The notes under the pieces: generated by a model
Databases searched by the model: none
What the model was told of the DNA's origin: nothing
What the model saw: the letters and a program-made list of their open reading frames with translations, nothing else
Assembly: GCA_030849075.1 (NCBI GenBank)
Contig: JASAOO010002891.1
Coordinates: forward strand, 1-12,469
Direction: 5' to 3'
Source: Zelonia costaricensis
Taxonomy: Eukaryota > Euglenozoa > Kinetoplastea > Trypanosomatida > Trypanosomatidae
Length of the DNA stretch: 12,469 nt
Program-made: the position numbers and the translations under genes
Shown: piece after piece, positions 7,619 through 12,469 of the stretch
Layout of the letters: each line of letters starts with the position of its first letter
Position numbering within the stretch: the stretch's first letter is position 1

Positions 7619-7665
7619 CTAAAAGGCTAAGGGGGGGTAGGGGTGGCAAGGAAGATGAGGGCGAG
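7619..7665 (-). promoter_or_regulatory. Candidate trans-splice acceptor of COX10
   Basis: On the minus strand, 7665 to 7629 is pyrimidine-rich with few interruptions and ends in a run of seven C and TT, followed by AG at 7628-7627. A second AG lies at 7620-7619, inside an in-frame TAG. Using the first AG gives a 5' UTR of only 20 nt. The sequence before the start (GCCGCCAAG-ATG) resembles a favourable eukaryotic initiation context. The TAG at 7621-7619 lies four codons upstream of the ATG and closes the frame, which fixes the start. Confidence 0.65.
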
Positions 7666-7689
7666 CAGGCGGTGGCAGGGAGGCGCTTA

Positions 7690-7712
7690 AACACACACGC
7701 ACACACACACGC
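7690..7712. repeat. CA/GT repeat upstream of the COX10 splice tract
   Basis: Imperfect AC repeat on the plus strand, broken by a single CGC. On the transcribed strand it is a GT block roughly 30 nt upstream of the COX10 pyrimidine tract. Confidence 0.85.
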
Positions 7713-8658
7713 AAGTTACACGGTTGGCACACGGAGGCAGAGGGGCGCACACAAACGCACGCACGCAGGTACACCAGAACACACTTCTGCACACGTTGGC
7801 GGAGGAACTGTGAAGCGTGGGAGACGAAAGAGCGCGAAGGGCGACAGAGTTAGAGAGTTGCAGACGGCATCGACGGCGAGGCGTCACACGCCCGCCACAC
7901 GGTGCGGGTGTGCGGGTCGGAGTGGGCCAGCGCTCACGCACAGGGGGACGGACGGCACCCACCTCTGAAGTAAGGGCACAGCGCAGCATACCAGCCCAAG
8001 CGGCGCCTCCCCCGCCCCCCTCCTCTGCCATTGATGCGCCTGGTGGATGGCGCGGAGCCGGTGCTGGTAGCGTGGCCTGTCCTACCCCCTCGATTGAGGA
8101 CCGGCAGTCGAGCACCGGCCGACGCCTTGGCTGGAGAGAGGCGGACAGCGAAGTCGCCGTGGCCCAGCAGCCCTCACGGCTCACCTCACTTGTTCCCCTC
8201 TCCCTCCACCGTTGTAGACTGGCGGCAGGTGAAGCGGTGCGCCACCCACAACCCGCCTTCTCGCCGTGTTCCTTGCCGCGGCTTCATCCTTTGCTCCTTT
8301 CACAACCGCACGACGCGTTAGTGCACCAAAGACAAACATCAAGGGGCAGGACACGTGAGTGTGCGTAGGAGAGAGCGAGGGCGGCTTGAAGGGCAGAGGG
8401 GGGTGGCGAGCACCAGGGCAACCCCTGGCGCACGCAGACACGTGAACTGGCACACAAACACTCACATGTACACTAGTCCTTCGCCAGCCACCTCACGCCT
8501 CTCTCCGTCTCGCGCCTGCCACGTCATCTCACAGCCTGAAATCAAACACGGCAGCGATACACGAGAAGAACCCAAAAACCAATACGCAGACGATAAAACC
8601 CCATCCGTGCGACGGCATCGAGCCGCATCAACCCACCGCCACAAAGAAAAGCGATATC

Positions 8659-8683
8659 AACACACACACACACACACACACAA
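8659..8683. repeat. CA/GT microsatellite (11 units)
   Basis: Pure AC repeat on the plus strand (GT in the transcript), about 0.5 kb into the presumed V-ATPase 3' UTR. One of the two longest uninterrupted dinucleotide repeats in the window. Confidence 0.92.
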
Positions 8684-9102
8684 ACGCGGGTACAAGCGCT
8701 GACGCACAATCGCATACACCACACAGAACAGAGTCCACACGTGCGCGGACGTGTAGACGCGCTTGTAATGCGTGTGCACCTTACACCGCTCCGACGCACC
8801 GCGACGGAGCCACGCGCGGTGCCAACACACTCACAACCCTGTCGAAGGCAAAGGCGATCCGTGGCTTCGCGCATCCGTCAACACCACCATCGAGCGGGGC
8901 AGGGGACCCCGTCGACACACGCAAAGGACCACACCAAAAAGGGAACAAGAGAAGAGGAAGCATGCGAGTCGATGTCACACGCAGCTCGCCATGCGAGGAG
9001 CGGTGCGGGGCAGTCGCGCGTGACACGACGTGGGGGAGGGGGGTGTGCGCGGAGCAAGTGCATGAGGTGAGCCTCCTGGCACTCGCATTCTCCACCATCG
9101 AA

Positions 9103-9137
9103 CCCCACCCTGCCCTCCACATGCCCCCCCCCCTCCC
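9103..9137 (-). other. G-rich block just after the V-ATPase stop, possible RNA G-quadruplex
   Basis: On the transcribed (minus) strand this reads GGG-A-G10-CATGTGGA-GGG-CA-GGG-T-GGGG. It therefore holds more than four runs of three or more G with short loops, about 40 nt downstream of the V-ATPase TAG, in the proximal 3' UTR. The G runs are read directly; folding in the mRNA is inferred. Confidence 0.45.
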
Positions 9138-9138
9138 A

Positions 9139-9155
9139 TCACACACACACACACA
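9139..9155. repeat. CA/GT microsatellite (8 units)
   Basis: CA repeat on the plus strand, GT in the transcript, 20 nt past the V-ATPase stop codon and directly next to the G-rich block. Confidence 0.9.
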
Positions 9156-9175
9156 AGTCACACCCCCGCCGCCGT

Positions 9176-11503
9176 CTAACGCAGCTTGCTCAGTGACTCG
9201 GCGAGGTCGAAGGGCTCGAAGGCGCGGCCGTCCGCCGAGTAGAACTTGTTGTTGAACTCCACCCAGTGCAGACGCAGCGCGTGCAGGAAGGCAGAGAGCG
9301 ACTCCATGCCAAGCAGCACGCCCAGCGTCGCGGCCATCCACACGGCGAAGCCGATGAAGACGAGGATGCCGGAGCCGCTGTCAAGGCCGACGGTGAGGAG
9401 GAACGCGAAGCTCCAGAACACCTCGGACAGCTGCGAGTGCGCCAGGGACAGGGCCCACAGACGGAGGTACGACGCGGTGTTCGACACGCACCCCAGCACG
9501 TACTCAATTGTGTGGATGATCTGATGAATGATGATCTCGCTGAACTCGAAGTCGTCCTCCTCCTCCTCTTCGCCCTCTGCAGGCGGGTGGGCGGCGCGCT
9601 CCTGCATCTTGTGATCGTGCTCCTTCTTCTCGACGTACGGGATGACGCACAGCATGCACGGCACGCAGGCGACGCACACGAGCAGCAGCACCACCTGCAG
9701 CGCGGCCTGGCCGGGGAAGAGCGGCAGCGTGATGGTGCCGGGCGCCAGGAAGAAGTTCGTCATCGTCTCCAGCAGCGACGGTGCCTCGTGCGTGTTCTCC
9801 CACGTGGTGAGCCACTTGACGATGATCAGGACGCACATGTACCCAAACGTGCACGACAGGAAGACGACCTCGGGAATGAAGCGGAAGAGCACCTTGACGT
9901 TGTCGTTGAAGTAGAGGTAGTTGCTGAGCGAGATGAACACGCCAGCCATCATCTGCGCCACGCCAATGATGACGGAGCATTTCATCTTGATGGAGTTATA
10001 AAACTCGAGCTTGTTCTCCGTCTCGGACCAGGCGGAGTCGATGCCAAAGGACACCGACGACGTCGGCTTTACGCTCGGGCGGCCCGTGGGGAAGGACGGG
10101 TACACGACGCCGTCCGGCCCCTCCGGGGGAAGCTGCGGCCAGCGGTAGCCCGAGGCGAAGATCTCAATCGAGAAGCCGAACATGTCGTTGTACAGCAGCC
10201 CCATGTACACGGCGAAGAAGCCCATAAGCAGGAGAAGGTAGCGACCGCCGAAGATCATGGCGAAGATCTCGTTCAGCGGCTGCCCCTCGAAGCTCTTCTC
10301 CTTGAAGACGAGGAAGGCGGCAAAGAGAGTCAGTATGATGCCGTGGCCGACATCACCGTACATGACGCCGAAGAGGTACGGGAACGTGATGATCGTGAAG
10401 ACGCCAGGGTTGGCCTCCTTGTAGCGGGCCATGCCGTAGCTGTCCACGATGCCCTGAAAGGAGCTCGTGATCTTGTTTGTCTTGAAGTACGACGGCGGCG
10501 TCTCCTTCGTGTGCAGCTCCTCGATGATGGTGGCTACCTGCGCCCCGCTGAGGTACTCCGCCTCCGCGATGGCTGTCCGGATGTCCTCGCAGGCCCGCAC
10601 CGGCGCCCAGCCCTGCGCGATCGCCGTCGACCCGGAGAACTTCAGCATGTTCATGGTGGAGAAGACGGCCTTCTCCGTCACGACGGCACGGCGCCACTCG
10701 TAGCACGAGGCCGCGATGCCAAGCAGCACCTGGCGCTGCCGGTACGCAGACTGGTGCAGGGTTTGCGTGATCGTGTCCACCTGCTGCTGCAGCGAGTTGT
10801 GCATGCGGGTCAGCTGCTGCTCCGAGTCGGCGTAGTTGTACACCGTCGCAGCGTTGGCCTCGGCGATCTTGATGAGCTTCTCGCGCAGCCGCGGCGCGGA
10901 GAAGTAGATGGCGAAGACGCTCTTGAAAACGGACTCGTTAGCGGTGATGTTGTAGAAGGGCTTGTCGATCTCGTCCATGCGCATGATGGAGTTGCCGCGG
11001 GTAGCGCGGTACACGAGACGCTCAAAGACGGGGATGCGCTCCTTCGGGATGACGCCCGTCACCATCAGCAGGCCGTCTCCTGACGCGCCGCCGAAGTCGC
11101 GTGAGAGGATCTCGAGGTGCTCTTTGGAGCGGTTGCGTTCCTCGATGAGGGCCTGGTACTGCTCGTTCAGCTCCATCACCTCCGAGTACACCTCGTCGAT
11201 CTTGTGCTCAAGCGACGACATCGTCTCGCCCTCCGCGCCGGCCTCGACAATCGTTGCCACGCCCGCCTTGTCGATCTCGTCTTGCAAAAACCGAAGCTTG
11301 CGCTCCATGTCGTCGCATCGACGCACCTCCTGCACGAAATCGCGCTGGAAGGCGCTCACGTCCTTGTTGAGGTCGTGGAACTGAAACTGCCCGATCTCAC
11401 CGAGCTTGAGCACGGCGTCGTGGGCCACCTCGCGCTGCATGTGGAGGGACAGCACCACCATGTCCTCCGACCGCCACAACCCACTGCACGCTTCCTTCGG
11501 CAT
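9176..11503 (-). CDS. V-type H+-ATPase subunit a (100-kDa V0 subunit)
   Basis: Subunit a of the membrane V0 sector, forming the two proton half-channels beside the proteolipid ring. It drives acidification of endosomal, lysosomal or contractile-vacuole membranes, or of acidocalcisomes. The 775-aa product is slightly shorter than many homologues (about 800-850). The N-terminal cytosolic half (about 1-370) opens with RSEDMVVLSL and the family block ELGEIG-like/FHDLN...AFQRDFVQEVRRC (about 34-63), then a coiled coil (about 95-135). The membrane half begins around ITFPYLFGVMYGDVGHG (372-388), with GLLYNDMFGFS (435-445) in it. An acidic loop of E/D residues (644-651) precedes IHQIIHTIEYVLGCVSNTAS. 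The proton-path arginines are present: Arg681 in YLRLWALSLAHSQLSEVFW, matching yeast Vph1 R735, and Arg744 in ALRLHWVEF, matching R799. Glu734 and His689 also align. The ATG at 11503 puts the conserved start of the family at residue 10. TAG stop. I see no frameshift or damage. Confidence 0.98.
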   Translation of the reverse strand: MPKEACSGLWRSEDMVVLSLHMQREVAHDAVLKLGEIGQFQFHDLNKDVSAFQRDFVQEVRRCDDMERKLRFLQDEIDKAGVATIVEAGAEGETMSSLEHKIDEVYSEVMELNEQYQALIEERNRSKEHLEILSRDFGGASGDGLLMVTGVIPKERIPVFERLVYRATRGNSIMRMDEIDKPFYNITANESVFKSVFAIYFSAPRLREKLIKIAEANAATVYNYADSEQQLTRMHNSLQQQVDTITQTLHQSAYRQRQVLLGIAASCYEWRRAVVTEKAVFSTMNMLKFSGSTAIAQGWAPVRACEDIRTAIAEAEYLSGAQVATIIEELHTKETPPSYFKTNKITSSFQGIVDSYGMARYKEANPGVFTIITFPYLFGVMYGDVGHGIILTLFAAFLVFKEKSFEGQPLNEIFAMIFGGRYLLLLMGFFAVYMGLLYNDMFGFSIEIFASGYRWPQLPPEGPDGVVYPSFPTGRPSVKPTSSVSFGIDSAWSETENKLEFYNSIKMKCSVIIGVAQMMAGVFISLSNYLYFNDNVKVLFRFIPEVVFLSCTFGYMCVLIIVKWLTTWENTHEAPSLLETMTNFFLAPGTITLPLFPGQAALQVVLLLVCVACVPCMLCVIPYVEKKEHDHKMQERAAHPPAEGEEEEEDDFEFSEIIIHQIIHTIEYVLGCVSNTASYLRLWALSLAHSQLSEVFWSFAFLLTVGLDSGSGILVFIGFAVWMAATLGVLLGMESLSAFLHALRLHWVEFNNKFYSADGRAFEPFDLAESLSKLR

Positions 11504-12114
11504 GGTGACGGATCAAGCGGCAATGTGGAGACACCGAGGTGCGCGCGTGCGCGATGTGCAGAATAGCAAAACCCAAAACAAACGGGAGAAGAGACGTGTG
11601 GGAAGTCAGACGACGGGGCCGGGCGTACCTGCTTAGCGTGGGGGTCGGTGGAGGCGGGGCCGTCGCACCGTCTCTGATAACGAAGAGCTGCGATATGACG
11701 AACTCCTGGGTGTGGCAGACGTGGTAGCGAAGCGGCGTGGGGAAGGGGGAGAGGTGAAGGAACAGTAGAGAAGCAGTGAACTCAATAGGCGTGGCAGTTG
11801 TACCGGCATGCATGGTGTAACACGTGTGTGCGCATGGACGCGCAAGGAAGCCGGCGCACAAGCCACGGCGGCACACCGGCGGTCACGGGGTGCGCGGGGC
11901 AGACCGCCGCGACACGACCGCCAGGCATATACGGGCGCAGTTGTCTTCTGTCTGAGGTGTGGTGTAGCAGGGGTGGATAGCAGAGACACCGCCGCTCCCG
12001 GCCCACCCAGCGCCCCCTCTGTGGGTCGTCGGTGGACACGCGAGGGGGCAGGGCGCGGCGCGGCGGGGCGGGGCCGGTCGAGGCGACAGCGATGGTGGTG
12101 CGGGCACCGAGCGC
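11504..12114. other. Intergenic region between the partial gene and V-ATPase a
   Basis: About 610 bases without a convincing gene. Read on the minus strand it should hold the 3' UTR of the right-hand gene, its polyadenylation site, and the trans-splice acceptor and 5' UTR of the V-ATPase gene. Short open frames here on both strands are Arg/Pro/Ala-rich and look like products of GC-rich sequence. Between about 11570 and the V-ATPase ATG there is no AG dinucleotide on the minus strand, so the acceptor must lie further upstream. Confidence 0.6.
11706..11780 (-). promoter_or_regulatory. Candidate trans-splice acceptor of the V-ATPase a gene
   Basis: On the minus strand, 11780 to 11736 is a pyrimidine-rich tract with few purines. 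The first AG after it is at 11707-11706, which would leave a 5' UTR of about 200 nt before the ATG at 11503. A second, weaker option uses the C-rich stretch at about 11665-11636 with AG at 11633-11632 or 11630-11629. No AG occurs between there and the ATG. The placement is inferred from the trypanosomatid rule of a pyrimidine tract followed by the first AG. Confidence 0.45.
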
Positions 12115-12468
12115 TCAGAGCGGTGTGCACGGCTGACCCCGCAGGAAATCATCCAGCGAAAACGACGAGGATGCGGTGCGCTCCTCCAGTTGCGTACGGA
12201 TCATTGTGAGGGCCGCGGCGTACCGGCTCGGCGCCTCCACTTCGAAGCGCGCGTCAGAGCGTGGCAGCGGCCCACAACGCAGCTCTGACGGCACCACGCG
12301 GCGGAGGCGCAGGCTGAAGGAGGGCCCCACGTACGCCACGAAGTGGTGGTGCTCGTGCGTCGCAGGGCCACCGAAGGCGCGTCCAACATCCTCCCCGTGG
12401 CCAGTGAAGATGAGCGCGTCCTGGCGGAAAGTCGCCAGCAGCTCGTGCCAGAACGTCGCCGCCTCCGA
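12115..12468 (-). CDS. C-terminal fragment of an unrecognised protein (gene continues past the right edge)
   Basis: An open frame runs from the right edge to a TGA stop and gives 117 residues without a start codon, so only the end of the gene is here. Third codon positions are almost all G or C, as in the neighbouring genes, which is the main reason for calling it coding. The fragment opens with a helix-like stretch (FWHELLATF), then ALIFTGHGEDVGRAFGG with a Gly-His-Gly at fragment residues 23-25, and a His-rich HEHHH at 38-42. The last third is basic, then acidic and Ser-rich. GHG after a hydrophobic strand occurs near metal sites of metallo-beta-lactamase-fold and calcineurin-like hydrolases. 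That is only a hint, because the catalytic part of the protein lies outside the window. I saw no membrane segment. It is the gene just upstream of V-ATPase subunit a in the same transcription direction. Confidence 0.78.
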   Translation of the reverse strand, partial: SEAATFWHELLATFRQDALIFTGHGEDVGRAFGGPATHEHHHFVAYVGPSFSLRLRRVVPSELRCGPLPRSDARFEVEAPSRYAAALTMIRTQLEERTASSSFSLDDFLRGQPCTPL

Positions 12469-12469
12469 C

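Larger units (their letters stand above)
7629..9175. other. Intergenic region and 3' UTR of V-ATPase a
   Basis: About 1.5 kb without a convincing gene. Read on the minus strand it begins with a GT repeat and a G-rich block right after the V-ATPase stop, then a strong pyrimidine tract at about 8968-8925, a long GT repeat at 8683-8659, and further GT-rich sequence down to the COX10 splice tract. Open frames on both strands (for example 7687-8184 minus and 7817-8368 plus) are low in complexity, rich in Arg, Pro, Ser and Thr, and lack domain-like sequence. No tRNA or snRNA fold was recognised. Confidence 0.6.

Noticed and set aside
7687..8184. Minus-strand frame of 165 codons between V-ATPase a and COX10
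   Set aside because: It ends in a translated dinucleotide repeat (alternating Cys-Val), is Pro/Arg/Ser-rich, and has no clean pyrimidine tract and AG just upstream. It overlaps the region expected to hold the COX10 processing signals.
9266..11083. Plus-strand open frame of 605 codons opposite V-ATPase a
   Set aside because: It is the antisense shadow of a GC-rich gene with strong third-position G/C, which suppresses stops on the other strand. Its product is an Arg/His/Glu-rich, domain-free sequence, and the minus-strand protein is unambiguous.
12369..12468. Comparison of HHHFVAYVG in the partial gene with ubiquitin C-terminal hydrolases
   Set aside because: The family's following Glu-Leu-Asp-Gly block is missing, so the resemblance of the His-Phe-Val-x-Tyr segment is too short to use.
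1..12469. Search for tRNA, rRNA, snoRNA clusters, CRISPR arrays, insertion sequences or retroelement ORFs
   Set aside because: No cloverleaf, reverse transcriptase or transposase motif, or regularly spaced repeat was seen. Degenerate SIDER-type elements in the 3' UTRs cannot be judged by eye; a search with SIDER profiles would decide.
1..12469. Strand-switch region or convergent/divergent transcription start
   Set aside because: All supported genes are on the minus strand, so the window lies within one polycistronic unit.

Overview
The window looks like nuclear DNA of a trypanosomatid, most probably Leishmania or a close relative. The grounds are intronless genes all on one strand (minus), GC-rich sequence with strong G/C preference at third codon positions, and intergenic stretches of 0.6 to 3 kb filled with pyrimidine tracts and CA/GT dinucleotide repeats. 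Pyrimidine tracts followed by AG upstream of the start codons fit spliced-leader trans-splicing of a polycistronic transcript. The protein sequences of the V-ATPase a subunit and of COX10 are eukaryotic in type. Species cannot be fixed from this sequence alone.

In transcription order (right to left): (1) the C-terminal 117 residues of an unrecognised protein entering from the right edge (12115-12468); (2) a complete V-type H+-ATPase subunit a, 775 aa (9176-11503); (3) COX10, heme O synthase, 382 aa, mitochondrial (6458-7606); (4) a probable small gene of 170 aa with no recognised family (4310-4822), supported mainly by a perfect 22-nt pyrimidine run and AG placed 20 nt upstream of its ATG; (5) an 856-aa protein (810-3380) with an N-terminal coiled coil, a C-x20-C-x4-C-x3-H zinc-finger-like element, a glutamine run and a helical-repeat C-terminal half. 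Gene 5 is tentatively compared with ZFC3H1/Red1-type nuclear RNA-decay adaptors. The rest is untranslated and intergenic sequence.

The genes do not form a functional operon. In trypanosomatids, adjacent genes of one polycistron usually have unrelated roles. V-ATPase a acidifies endomembrane compartments, COX10 makes the heme A precursor for cytochrome c oxidase, and the 856-aa protein may act in nuclear RNA metabolism.

Points most worth a second look: three Cys-Pro motifs in the N-terminal region of COX10 that resemble heme regulatory motifs; the CCCH element of the 856-aa protein; the probable unrecognised 170-aa gene; GT-repeat blocks upstream of three of the four candidate splice-acceptor tracts; an extra strong pyrimidine tract and AG inside the COX10 3' region; and a G-rich block just after the V-ATPase stop codon.
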